Shown: piece by piece, positions 10,590-21,381 of the stretch | How the letters are laid out: every line of letters starts with the position of its first letter | Position numbering within the stretch: the first letter of the stretch is position 1 | Assembly (NCBI GenBank): GCA_027475525.1 | Contig: JAMWFC010000026.1 | Location: 186,001-250,000, forward strand | From: Macrolepiota albuminosa | Taxonomy: Eukaryota > Basidiomycota > Agaricomycetes > Agaricales > Agaricaceae | DNA length: 64,000 nt | Reading direction: 5' to 3' | Program-made: the position numbers and the translations under genes | Notes under the pieces: generated by a model | Told to the model about the DNA's origin: nothing | The model's database searches: none | The model's input: only the letters and a program-made list of their open reading frames with translations

Positions 10590-11556
10590 GAATGGAAGGA
10601 GAGTGAAGAGATAAGAAGTGAGAAAAGGAAGAAATGAGGAGTCCCCTGACAGTGATTGCTCTGTGCACATGTTCCCATGCACCTCCTGAAACTCCTATGT
10701 CTGCAAGGATTTTGTTGCTAATTGCTCTGAACCTTGGGTTGTTCCACAGTGCCAGCTTTAGTGCATCTAAAGCCATCTTCCTTGCTTTGTCATCTGCCTA
10801 TACTGCTCCTCCTAATATGTTAGTTATTACTCATGAGCAAAGTTTCTTGTCAAAGGATACCACACTGAAGGTTAAATCAGGAGACACAGTGAATGTCTGT
10901 TGCCATATAAGGAATTCCCTTAATTCTTGACTAGCTCTGGCAAGGATCAGGGTCCACAGAGTTTCAAAGTCTCTCCTTCTACTTGGCTTATTTTTCCATA
11001 CTGCCTTTGAGACATCCACATTATTCTCATCTATTGCCAGTGTATTCAGAAATGTCATAATCTGGCTGGAGAGCTGAGAATTGGCTGTAAAAAGCTTGGG
11101 GCTGGCCCCAAAGGAGATTACTGTGAGGAAAGCATTCAGGTTTTGTTCCACCATGTTGACTAGCCTCTGGTCCAGATTTGTGATTAGGTGTTTGTATGAG
11201 ATCACTGCCCTTGGGACAGGGGTCTGGGTAAAGGTTGTAACGTTCACTGCTGGAAAGTATGTCTGGTTACCATTTTGGAAGAACTGCATTGCTAGGTTGT
11301 CCTCCCTATCTGTCAGGATCTCTGTGAAGGGGTCTGAAAAGAAGAAGTTTTCTGCTGTCATTATTGAGGGGCACTTCCTTGTTGGGCCTTCATTTTTGTT
11401 CTTCTTGTCAAGGAGGTTGTTGATATCATGCATGGCACTAGCTACCATGTCCTCCTCTGAGTTCTCAATATTTGGGCCTAAGACCTTCACTTTTTTTGCT
11501 GCATAGAAGTCTGCCAGTTGATGACTTGGAATTGTGAGTTTGAGGCAGCAAATCAC
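10585..11556 (-). pseudogene. Degenerate transposon-derived ORF (241-codon open stretch), unknown
   Basis: A 241-codon open frame (10831-11556) lies in AT-rich, st​op-dense DNA. It continues in the same direction through two stops into a further 60 residues (MALDALKLALWNNPRF). The stops have the form CAG-to-TAG and CGA-to-TGA. The protein is rich in Asn, Phe, Leu and Thr, with a central segment (MAMQ-like helices, DFETLWTLILARASQEL) suggesting a helical structural protein. I do not recognise the family. Its right neighbour, the chromovirus, inserted next to or into the same older repeat. Confidence 0.4.
10590..10655 (+). repeat. Purine-rich repeat tail, copy 1
   Basis: An A/G-rich stretch ending in GAGGAGTCCCCTGACAG recurs near 13,860-13,925 and 15,660-15,745. 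It appears to be the end of a dispersed repeat family. The chromovirus lies directly against it. Confidence 0.6.
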
Positions 11557-12139
11557 AGTTTTCTGATGAATCCGCTCTTCTTCTGGTTCTTCTTATTATG
11601 ATTGCTACTGTTATTGTGTTTGTTTGTTTTTTTTTCTGGGGGGTGCATGTAATTTAGCCTTTCTATTTGGAGGCATATACATACTAGATAGTAAAGGTAG
11701 TACGTTTCTCCCCTCTACACTGTGCCTATACCATAGTAGTTGTATGCAGAATATGCTGTTGTTCTGTCTGTTCTACAGAAAGTTTTTTGAGCTCATCTGG
11801 CAGGGACATCCAACCTAGCAGCGCTATTCCTCTTAGCCTGCAGATGGTGTTAGCCTTTCTGATTTGGTGCAATGTGTCCTGTACAGGTGTTCTATTCTTT
11901 TGGCCCAACCTAATGTCATATTGGCCTTTTACTGACAGCGGTGATGCACACAGCACATCTGAGGCACTGACTTGTGCTTTGAGTTTTTATTCTTTCCAGC
12001 AAAAAGAGGAGGCATCTATTAGCTTTCTCCTGAGAGTACTGATCCCTTGAGCTATGAAGAGACTAGATGCCAGATCACCATGAGGATGATGGTGGTCTTT
12101 GATCAAGGGCCAGAGTTTGTCTTTCTAACCTCCAAAGTC
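11557..12139. other. AT-rich spacer without recognised genes
   Basis: The sequence is AT-rich and CpG-poor, with short frames only. It lies between two repeat fragments and probably consists of decayed transposon sequence. Confidence 0.5.
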
Positions 12140-12404
12140 TGGAGTTTTTTTGCCTTATTTGTACACTTATTTATTTAGGCAATTTTTGAGTTTTTAAGGT
12201 TTTGTTGTACTGTACAGTTGTTTTCCACACTTCAGAGGCCCCAGAAGTGTCCAACCTGGCATAGAGAATTCCTAGACTTGTTCTCTTTGGATCTCCCTCT
12301 GCCAGCTGTGTGACTGAGCCATAGCCTCCAGAGGTTGCCCTTACACCATGGCCACCATTCTGCAGCCCTTGTCTCCCATACCACACAACCTCCTTCTCTT
12401 GCAT
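12140..12404 (-). repeat. Dispersed repeat with coding look, inverted copy
   Basis: On the minus strand a 77-codon frame reads GGYGSVTQLAEGD and ASEVWKTTVQ, closely matching the plus-strand copy at 13,493-13,753. The copies resemble each other more at protein level than in surrounding DNA, which points to a former coding region of a transposon. Confidence 0.55.
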
Positions 12405-12779
12405 GTGAAAGATCCCACTTTCTGCACTTTCAGGGAACTAGTCTTTCAACTGTGTCCAAACCTATTCCAAGCTTAGTCTGACAATGTGCCTATTCCTAGC
12501 AGATCTGACTGGCTGTTTGGCCCACTCTTTTTCTCTTCATTTCTGAGTAGTCAGCCTTGATAAGTCATATGCATGGACCTTACTCAGCATCAATTATTGT
12601 TAGTCATACTCCTTTATATACCAGGGCCTGCTTAGTAAACAGTATTAGTAATAGCACAGCCACTAATGTAGTATATATAGGCAGCCTGTAGGATAGAATA
12701 TCCTTAGGCTAAACAATAGCAGTATTCTTCTGGCTTACACACCAAATCGACTGTAAGCTCTTTAGCAACATCCAATTGC

Positions 12780-13330
12780 TTGGTTAGCCTTGCTGGTCTT
12801 TTGCCTGACTCTTGCCTGCCTCTATGCCTGCTCAACTCTTGCTTGTCACCGGCACTTGCTAGTCTGTGGAAGGAGTTCTGCAGACATCCAGCATTGCCCT
12901 TACATGCATCCCATGCTCCTCAACAAGTACAATGGTGATTGCACATCCAGAGAACATTTTCTTCAATTCTGTGTCACCTATATCCAACTCTGCAGGGATG
13001 ACTGTCTCTCTGACAAGTTGAAAATAGCATGGGTCCTGTCCTATATAAAGTCTGAACAGGCAGTAACCTACATGTTGAGAGTTTTCTGATGTCCAAATAG
13101 CATTGCTAGTTTCTGGAACTGGGCCAAGTTCAAACAGGAGTTCTGAAAGGAGTTTTTCTCTTTGGACTTAGCAAAGACCACTGCACTAACCCTTCACAAT
13201 AAGGACTGGTACAGCCAGGAGAAACTGTCCCTGAACAAGTACATCAACTCATTCTATGCATTAGTAGAGCAGGCTGGATACTCTAATGGCCTCCAACTTT
13301 GCCTCACCTTTTGAGAGATGTTCCATCTAA
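12780..13330 (+). pseudogene. Decayed Ty3-like gag
   Basis: A frame starting near 12,790 reads a typical retrotransposon gag motif series: LNKYNGDCTSREHFLQFC, then KIAWVLSYIKSEQAVTYM. After a stop the same frame continues (SFWNWAKFKQEF, SLNKYINSFYALVEQAGY). In intact relatives these blocks are P..F.G, then LSYMKGG.A..W, then F...F and Y...F..L...AGY. Several stops and no associated pol show an old fossil. This gag is unrelated in detail to that of the chromovirus to the left. Confidence 0.65.
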
Positions 13331-13925
13331 TGCTGATGAAGATGTAAAAGTAACTTCTAGAGGCTATGACTTAGTCACACAGCTGGCAGAGAGAGATTCA
13401 AAGTATATTAAAGTATATGCTAACAATATCATAATAAATACTCATCTAGCAGAGGGAGATTCAAAGAGAACAAGTCTAGGATTTCTGTAAGGGTGATCTC
13501 TGGAGGCTATGGCTCAGTCACACAGCTGGCAGAGGGAGATTCAATGAGAACAAGCCTAGGGATTTTCTATATCAGGATTGATGCTTCTGAGACCTCTGAA
13601 GTGTGGGAAACAATTGTACAGGATAACAGAATCTTAAAAGCTGAAAAATTGCCTACACAAATAATTGCACAAATAAGAGGCAAATTCTGGCAAACTCTGG
13701 CTTATGTAAGCAGTCTGCATGCAGTGTTGAAGGGCCTCCACTTGTCTGAATAATAGCTAAAGAACCAGAGCACCTCAAAGGCTGAAAGTAGTACTAATAG
13801 ATAGTGTTGAAAGAATAGAAACAGTCAAGTGAAAGAATGGCAGAAGAAATAAGAGAATGAATGAAAGAAGAGTGAAGAAATAAGAAGTAAAAAAGAGAAG
13901 AAATGAGGAGTCTCACCTGACAGAT
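13330..13925 (+). repeat. Dispersed repeat, two partial copies in tandem plus purine-rich tail
   Basis: Two partial copies of the same unit (from about 13,340 and from about 13,485) contain CACACAGCTGGCAGAG and similar blocks. The second gives an 86-codon frame (GGYGSVTQLAEGDSMRT, then IAQIRGKFWQTLAYV) ending near 13,753. The A/G-rich tail follows and ends GAGGAGTCTCACCTGACAG. Confidence 0.6.
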
Positions 13926-15269
13926 TTTCTATACCAGTACTGATGCTTCTAGGGCTTCAGAAGTCTGAGAAACAACTATACAGGACAACAAAACCTTAAA
14001 AGCCCTTCAACATCTATTTTCCTGCTTCAAATACTTGATTAATGTTATAGAGTTTTTTGAATAGTATTTAGGCATCAAAATTTCTAAGCAACAAGCTATT
14101 TTTGTCCACAATAATGTAGGAATACCTTGTTGAAATAATCACCATTCCTTGTTTTGATACAGCTTTCTATGTACTAGCCATCTAGTGATTTGCTGGAAGT
14201 CATAATAATACATTGATAATATTTTCAGAGTATAGATTTCTATTGCAAATGTGTTTTGTACTAGTTTCTGAATCTCACTAACAGTGTAGTGCATTGCTTC
14301 TTCAGTGTCAGGATATAAGCAAATGATGGCTGTCTTCTATCTCTTATAAGTAAATGGCCTTGATGCTAGTCCATTGGTCATTTCTTGAAACTCTGTTAAA
14401 CCTATTCATAATTTCACCATGCCATATAAAATATTTTGTCTGCAGTAGTGGCAAGTTTTCTCTGCAAGAGTTTTGATGCTACCCTATTAGCATCTTGATT
14501 TTCTCAATAGGTCTACTGAGGCTTGTCTTCATAGACTAGTCTTTAGCTATATTATTTAGCCTATTAGCATCTTGATTTTCTCAATAGGTCTACTGAGGCT
14601 TGTCTTCATAGACTAGTCTTTAGCTATATTATTTAGCATAAATAGATAGCATAATTGTAACATTGCAACATATTTAGTAGTGTACTTCTTCATTTATGTG
14701 TTAGCAGTTACATAGCAGTTACATAGCAAATTTCAATTCTTAAAAATATTGCAAGAGTTTATAAGGTTTTGTTTCATCCCATTTTAGTAATGAGAAATGA
14801 TCCCTTGGCAGCATGTGCTAGGTATTAGCAGGCTCTATAATAGTAGAAAATTCTGATGAAATAGAGATACATAGTAGTAGAAAGACTAATATTGGTAATA
14901 TAATAGACAACTTCTGATATAACAAGGTTGCTGGGTTCAGGCAATAATGAAGCAGTGCACTGTCAATGGCAACTAGTAGCATATTGGCCATGGCAACTCT
15001 ACACTTCTTCAAAAGTTTAAATAGGCTTGCTCATTTTTTAACACAAGTTCAAATTGTTAGCCTGTCCCAGTACTTGATTGAAAAAACATCAACACATGCC
15101 ATAATCCAGAAGTGTTATCTCTAGCACCACCTATTATTTCTATTTTGAATAGTCTGAGGTGTCAAGCTTTTAGTAGATCCAGCTCCAACAGATGGCAGTG
15201 TCTAATATTTATCCCCATTTGAAATTGATCAGAGTTTGATGAACCACTTTTCCATAGATGTGCTAGTGT
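13926..15269. other. AT-rich repeat relics
   Basis: The segment begins with another fragment of the dispersed repeat (to about 14,010), then is AT-rich DNA with few CpG and no convincing frame. One 77-bp duplication lies within it. Confidence 0.5.
14483..14636. repeat. 77-bp direct duplication outside the chromovirus
   Basis: Copies at 14483-14559 and 14560-14636 are identical. This instance lies in unrelated AT-rich repeat DNA, yet the period is the same 77 bp as in the chromovirus. Confidence 0.95.
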
Positions 15270-15745
15270 TGTCCTTGTAAAGGCAACCTCTAGATTAGTC
15301 ACATAGCTGGCAGAGGGAGATTCAAAGTATATTAGAGTATATACTAACAATATCTAATAACTACTCACCTGGCAGAGAAAAATCCAAAAAAAACAAGTCT
15401 AGAGATTTTCTATGCCAGGATTGACACTTTTAGTGCCTCTGAAGCATAGAAAACAACTGTACAGGATAACAAAACCTTAAAAAACTCAAAAATTGCACAA
15501 ATAAGAGGCAAACTTTGGCTTATGTAAGGAGTTTATATGTGGTGTTGAAGGGGCCACACTTGTCTAAATAATAGCTAAAGAACCAGAGCATCTTAAAGGC
15601 TAAAAGTAGCACTAATAGATAGTATTGAAAGAATAGAAACAGTAAAGTAAAAAAAAATGACAAAAATAAGAGAATGAATGAAGAAAGAATGAAAGAATAA
15701 GGAGTGAAAGAGGGAAAAAATAAGAGGAGTTCCCTGACAGTTCTT
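15270..15745 (+). repeat. Dispersed repeat, further copy with purine-rich tail
   Basis: This is the longest copy of the family. It carries the GCTGGCAGAGGGAG block twice, the stop-broken coding part, a conserved stretch after the former stop codon (CTTGTCT, AATAATAGCTAAAGAACC), and the A/G-rich tail ending GAGGAGTTCCCTGACAG. It is more decayed than the copy at 13.5 kb. Confidence 0.6.
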
Positions 15746-17632
15746 TTATAAGTCCTGAATCCCTGCAGTCAGTAATGTTAACTAGTAGATGAGATTTTAA
15801 GTTGCCAAAAATAAACTAAGCCAGTAAAAAAAAGCCTGAATCTCCAGATTAACTGATGAGGGTAGGCATATCTTGTCTAGTGATGCACTCAGCCTGACCA
15901 GAAGCCTATCACTGGGCTTGTGGTGCAGCAAGAAGTCAAAGTTGAGGTTACCTTTATAGCCACTCACATTATAACTATATTTTCATCATCAACATATATA
16001 TGACAAGCCTTGTATTGCATGTCTTATTCACCTGTTCTCATGCACAATTGGTAATCAGGCTTATTCTTTAGCCTAGTTCAACCATTTGCTTCTGTTTTCT
16101 GAGATCCTAACTAGCTGCAAAAAGATATTGACTTAGGTATACTTTGTTTTCAAGAGAACAAACATAAGAATAGTGGATTGATGTAAGCATACTGCTTACT
16201 ATGCTGACTGTAGTACATGATTAGGGAGATTAGGGGCTCAGATCAAGGAAAAAGAGAACCTTATTTCAGAGATAATATATATTCACACAAGATAATAGCA
16301 GTAGATTATTATTTCTTTCTTTCCACAAAAAATATATTGCATTCCTGTTGTTGTGTTTTTTATGTACTTTGTCCCAGCCATGTAACTTAAGATAAAATGT
16401 GATTATTGTGTTGTCTTGTTGTAACCAAAAATTTACATTATTATCCCCATGCTGTTGGCTTATTCATGCTGATGCTGAACTTCTCATCCTCTATGCACTA
16501 AATCTTATTATTGATTGCTTGCTTGCAGTACCAATCCTGTCAGGTGGCTTCCAAACACACGAGGTTGTCAAATTGTTCATGCTGGTGCTGACCTTGGCAT
16601 CTGACAGTATGCACTTGATTCTGACAGTCTGTTGACTAAGTACTGATTCAACTTGTATTATGTCAATGCAATATTATAGGTTACCTGTTCTTCTCAAAAA
16701 AACATGTGCAGCAATACTATGGAACCTGTTTTGTCTCAGGACACTTGCAAGTCTGCTAATTTGTCTGATTCATTCTGCTTCACTTCACGTTAATGTCATC
16801 ATCACCACAGTCAGCTGACATCAGGTGCGGTGCTGAGGAGATGCCTAAATCTAGAGACTTTCGTATAATTTAAGTTTCATATTTGGATAGCATACCTAAT
16901 TTGGGGAAATCAGAGAATCATAGACACCGAGCTCTCAAAAAACACATTTTGAAATACTGGAGAATTTTGAAACCTGATGTATACAGTAGTATTCAGAGCT
17001 TCCCTAACTGCTCAGAAGCTCTACACTTCCTTTCGTGTAAATGCGTTAATCTGTTCCTATAAATAAGTTTACTTCTTTTCCCACACAGCTATATTCCCAA
17101 AAAGGAAGGTCGGGAGAGTCGGATTTCCATCTGTTGTCTCACCGGTCTTCGACAAGATTCATTAGCTTTCAAGCGTTCACTTAGGATGTTGCTGGCATAA
17201 GAGTCGCTCGACTTGAAGAGAAATCGGTATGCACTAAGGACGGCATGACGGCGAAAGACTGGCTAATCGGTTGAACGTGGTATAGAAGATAGGAGTTGGC
17301 TGTGCAAAAACGTAATTGCTGAATCCTGTACAGCCAAATCCTTTTTGAGACTCTCCTGGAGACCAAATAAGGATATACTGTCAGTCAATCTTAGATTGCG
17401 GTGCACGTCTTCCACTACATCCTTTCTAATCGAGAATCTCCTAGGTGTGTTAAAATGTCTGTGAGGGCTGTGATTGACTGGAGTGTACAACTCAGTGCAG
17501 AAGTCATCAAACCGATTCTTGTGCTCGCTCAGGAAACTCAATCAGGAAGAAGCTATGTCCTGAGCACAATCCTATCTACTTAAAGCCCGTTGTAGCTCAC
17601 TTTCGGAGTAAGGCATTTCCACTTATCTCGTT
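15746..17632. other. AT-rich region up to the first gene; nothing recognised
   Basis: No gene or structural RNA was recognised. Base composition changes at about 16.8-17.0 kb from CpG-poor repeat DNA to the more balanced composition of the gene-bearing part, which marks the edge of the repeat block. Confidence 0.5.
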
Positions 17633-18647
17633 ATGTTGATTCCTTTTATCATCACACCAGCAGGGCGCAGCACTAGCAGATTGCTTCCCCGCAAAGGTGG
17701 TGGCGGCGGCGGTGGCGGTGGACGAGGTGGTGGCGGTGGCGGAGGACGAGGATTCGCCTCTGGTTCTTCAGCAAAAGGAGGCAATGGCTTCAATACATCT
17801 CCATCTATATCATTGGGAGGTAAAACCATGGAAACGAGCCCTTCGAGCGCAGGCGGAGGAGCAAAGTCCATTATACCCCCTAATGAACCGTTTTCTGGGC
17901 GTGAGGTCGGTGGAGGGACACGCGATCAGGTCTATGGGACATCGTAAGTTCCTCTATGTATTTTTCATCTGATGACTGAAGTATCTGCAGGACATACGGT
18001 AGTGGTTATCCTGGAATTGGTGGTCGTGGCGTCCAGGGCCGCGGATTTCCCTTCGTGTTTTATCCGGTTGTTTTCTCGCCTCCAATAGGTGTCGGGGGAT
18101 CGTATCTGTACAACGAAGCTGAGGTGAACTCCATCACTTCATCACTTGTACTAAAGACCATGATGCTTACTTTGTCTAGTACGGAAAAGCAGATAATGCG
18201 AGCCGTCCAGGCGGCCCGCTTTTCCAAGTCTCTTTCTCATCCCCGAACTCAACATTTCACATTATCTCGGACAACATCACAGTTTCGTCCCTTCAAATAT
18301 CCGTTAACAATAGCTGTCATAGCACGAACGCCTTTACTGTCTCTGGCCTTCTGCCTTATAACTCCTCAAACACACCCTACCCCAGACCTGAGGAAGCAAT
18401 ACAATACTATCGAGCAAGTAGTGTTGTGCTCACTCTCGATGGCTATAATAATACAGGGGCACTCAGCAAGAACGAATCGGCTCTTCCGGTGCCTCTTCCC
18501 TCAAACGTCGATACGAAACTCCTTACATGCATGAACCACACTATAGGAACATCCGTGCTTTTGGTGAGCGCAGCTGGTGCTCGTAGTGCCCTACCTTCTT
18601 CATTCCTCCTCCTCTTTCTCTTTGTGTCAATTGGGCTCGCCCTCTGA
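17633..18647 (+). CDS. Glycine-rich membrane-associated protein, family member 1
   Basis: Three exons (17633-17943, 17991-18123, 18180-18647) encode about 303 aa. The order is a short basic N-terminus, a poly-Gly/Arg tract after LLPRK, a low-complexity stretch, YGSGYPG, a hydrophobic segment (FPFVFYPVVF), then an exon of N-glycosylation sites with two Cys, the block YYRASSVVLTLDGYNN, and a hydrophobic C-terminal tail. The layout suggests a surface protein held by one membrane segment and/or a C-terminal anchor. There is no classical N-terminal signal peptide. Two paralogues follow at 20.4 and 39.8 kb with the same exon plan; exon 2 is 133 nt in all three. Function is unknown. The family recurs in Agaricomycetes as far as I recall. 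Confidence 0.8.
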
Positions 18648-20387
18648 TCCAGGCGATAATAACTTATTTCTTTACTATTACACGCTTCGTCCTCAACTAT
18701 AGACTAGACATCTGATAACCTTTGCGATCCGATTTTTCTCTCGTTCAAGTCTATATCTTAGGAGTATATCTTAGTAATTCCAATTGTTTGACAGAATGCT
18801 AGATAAAGATGGGTGACGAATCCGAATAATCCAGTCGCTTCAACTGAAATTACTGAGTCTTCCCACTCGCTACCCTTCGTGTAACAATGACTGCCGATCA
18901 CCAATTGCTTTCTCAGACAAAAGTTTCTACCTCCAAGGTTCCAAGTCCTGTATGATATGGATCATAGGCTGAACTTGAATATCTTGGGGTTCTGGCTACT
19001 TTGTTAAGGTTTGATAATGGAAACTTGACATCGAAGGAGAGTCTGCCGCCAACAGAGGAACTTTTATGCCTATATCCAAAACAAAATTGGATGCACAAAG
19101 CAGCGATTCTTATCTACGACGAAAGCCATTCAGACTTGGAGTTCCTTCGAGAGATCCTTACCGCCGTCTTTGAATGACGTCGTTGCATGCATTGAAAGTT
19201 TGAAGAATGCCTCTCATTAAACTCATGGCGAAAAGAATTGGGCTGGATCAGAAGCGTATCCCATGTATACTCCCACTAGCAAGCTTGTGGAGAAACATAC
19301 CTGTCAGCAATCCACCATGGACAATGATTTCCGCCGTTGCAAAACTCCTCTTTAACGTTTATCTACCGTGGTACATTACATTCCAGGCGCCCAACAGAGT
19401 CTTACCTGGCATTTAAGGACCCTCTCCCTCTCTTATGTCGTGCCCCAGAAGTCTAACACTCGACTCGTTCGTCATCGTCCACAGATGACGCATCTGCGAA
19501 GGATTGCCAATTGTTGCATCATCCAACAAAAACACACACTCATTGTAATTGATCAGACAGCGGTACGGAAGATAGAATATCTTGACTTCCGTACTTGCAA
19601 GTTTACAAAAAGGGATATACACACCCAAACAAGACGACTGGAGAATCAATTGCCCGACTCGGTAGAGTAAATGATTACCACCTGAATCACAATCAGGGGT
19701 TGAACCTGACTGTTTTATATACCTTGGCTCAACACCGTATGCGTTGGTCTGCCAATGCGATGCCATGTACTGTCAACTGTATGGCGTACCTCGAGCTTTC
19801 GGCAGACAAGCCCTCCGACACTGCTTGTGGAATGCTACATCAAAAGTCAGTGTAAGTCCCACGAATCTATTCCTGAAACATAAGACCTCCATCCTTGTAT
19901 GTATGTTCACACCTCTTCGTGTGAATCTTACTGTTGATTGACGGGTGAATACCTCCTATCAATCATAGATCCGCTACATTGACGATGCGGGCTGTTATAT
20001 GGGGGCATATCATCCCATCTTGAGTATATATGTCGTCGGTCGTCGAATCCTTCGACATAACATATTCTGCATAGTGGTATGAACACGGAGAGCTGAAGCT
20101 GTGAGAAATGCAATAGAAAACATCTCTCCCTTCCATTATACACACCAGTTTAATGATCAGAGTAGGTCAATTATGTAGGAACAGCCTGTATGTTCCAAAA
20201 GAGACCTCTGACTCTCCACGGGTTCGCCAGAGTAGTGGCACAGTGACGCTTTTGCTAACCCATCGTCCAGGAATAATCTGGTCATGTGCTTTGTACGTAT
20301 AACCACGGGCGGCGAGCGCCCTGATGACCATATGGCTGATTATACTTATATTCATCATCATCAAAGCGTACACGTTCTGGCTTCGAT
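18648..20387. other. Intergenic; nothing recognised
   Basis: Only short overlapping frames are present. A tRNA-like hairpin near 19,675-19,705 was examined and rejected. Confidence 0.5.
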
Positions 20388-21381
20388 ATGTTTATTCCAT
20401 TCGTATCACAGCTTGCTCCCCGAGATGTGAAAAGATTATACCCTAGGAAAGGTGGAGGAGGCGGAAAAGGCGGAAAAGGCGGAGGTGCTGGCAAGTTGGT
20501 CGGTTCACCACACTCCACCCAAATCTCTGAGGGTGGAACCACAAAGACCGCGACGGCTTTTGGTTCAGGAGGGGGTAAATCTGCACCTATTCCAGCGGGT
20601 CAACTCTTCGCAGGTCGCGAATCCGGTGGCGGGACAAGAGCCGAGGTCTATGGCACACAGTCAGTTTTCTTATCTACTAGGTCTAAAATTCTAAACCTTA
20701 TCTTGATTACAGACAATATGGTAGTGGATATCCTGGCGTCTCCCAAAGAGGTGTCGCCAATCTGGGCTTTCCTTTCGTGTTTTGGCCTATTGCTTGGGGT
20801 GGTATCGCTGGAATTGCTGCGGGAGAGTATCTTCACACGTCTGAAGTGAGCCTAGTCTCTTGAGATTTCTGAACTTGAATATCTTATCCGAGTCTATTCA
20901 GTATGGCCGGCCCGACAACAGCAGCCGTCCCGGTGGCCCTCTGACCACTGCGACATTTGTTTCGAACTCAAATTCTAACACGACGTTCCGCCTCCTTGCG
21001 GACAACGCGACCACGGTATCACTTATCAGTGACATACAAGCCTCCTGCTCCAGTAATTTGAACAACGGATCTTCTTCCTTCGTCTCAACCCCTTACAATG
21101 ATTCGTTATCGTCTATTCCTCAGCCGGAACAGACGGTTCAATATTACCGAGCGAGTACTGTCGCCCTGACACTAGATGGTTATAATGATACTGCGGTCTT
21201 CGAGTCAGAGGGAACACCAGATGTACCGCTTCCCTCTAACATTGACACAACTCTCTTGAACTGCCTGAATACAACAATTGGCCAAGCGGTACCTTTGATT
21301 GACGGTGCAGGATTGGTAGCGCCGAATATGAGGCTTCTGGGATTATTATCTGTTATTTGGTCGCTTTCTTCGTTGTTCTGA
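20388..21381 (+). CDS. Glycine-rich membrane-associated protein, family member 2
   Basis: Exons 20388-20659, 20713-20845 and 20902-21381 give about 294 aa. The Gly tract here is of GGGGGKGGKGG type. The central exon reads YGSGYPG then FPFVFWPIAWGG and IAGIAAGEYLH, a likely membrane helix. Exon 3 begins YGRPDNSSRPGGP and carries several N-X-S/T sites, a conserved Cys pair (SSCSS and LNCLN), YYRASTVALTLDGYND and a hydrophobic tail. It is the same orientation as member 1, 1.7 kb away, so a local duplication is likely. Splice sites are GT-AG and keep the frame throughout. Function is unknown. Confidence 0.85.

Noticed and set aside
17690..17755. GGT/GGC microsatellite as a non-coding simple repeat
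   Set aside because: It is the poly-Gly tract of a three-exon gene and is matched by Gly tracts at the same place in two paralogues.
19660..19710. tRNA-like arm (CCTGA-loop-TCAGG with a B-box-like GGTTCAACCCC on the minus strand)
   Set aside because: No acceptor stem, D arm or variable loop could be built on either strand, so it is a chance hairpin or an unprovable tRNA fragment.
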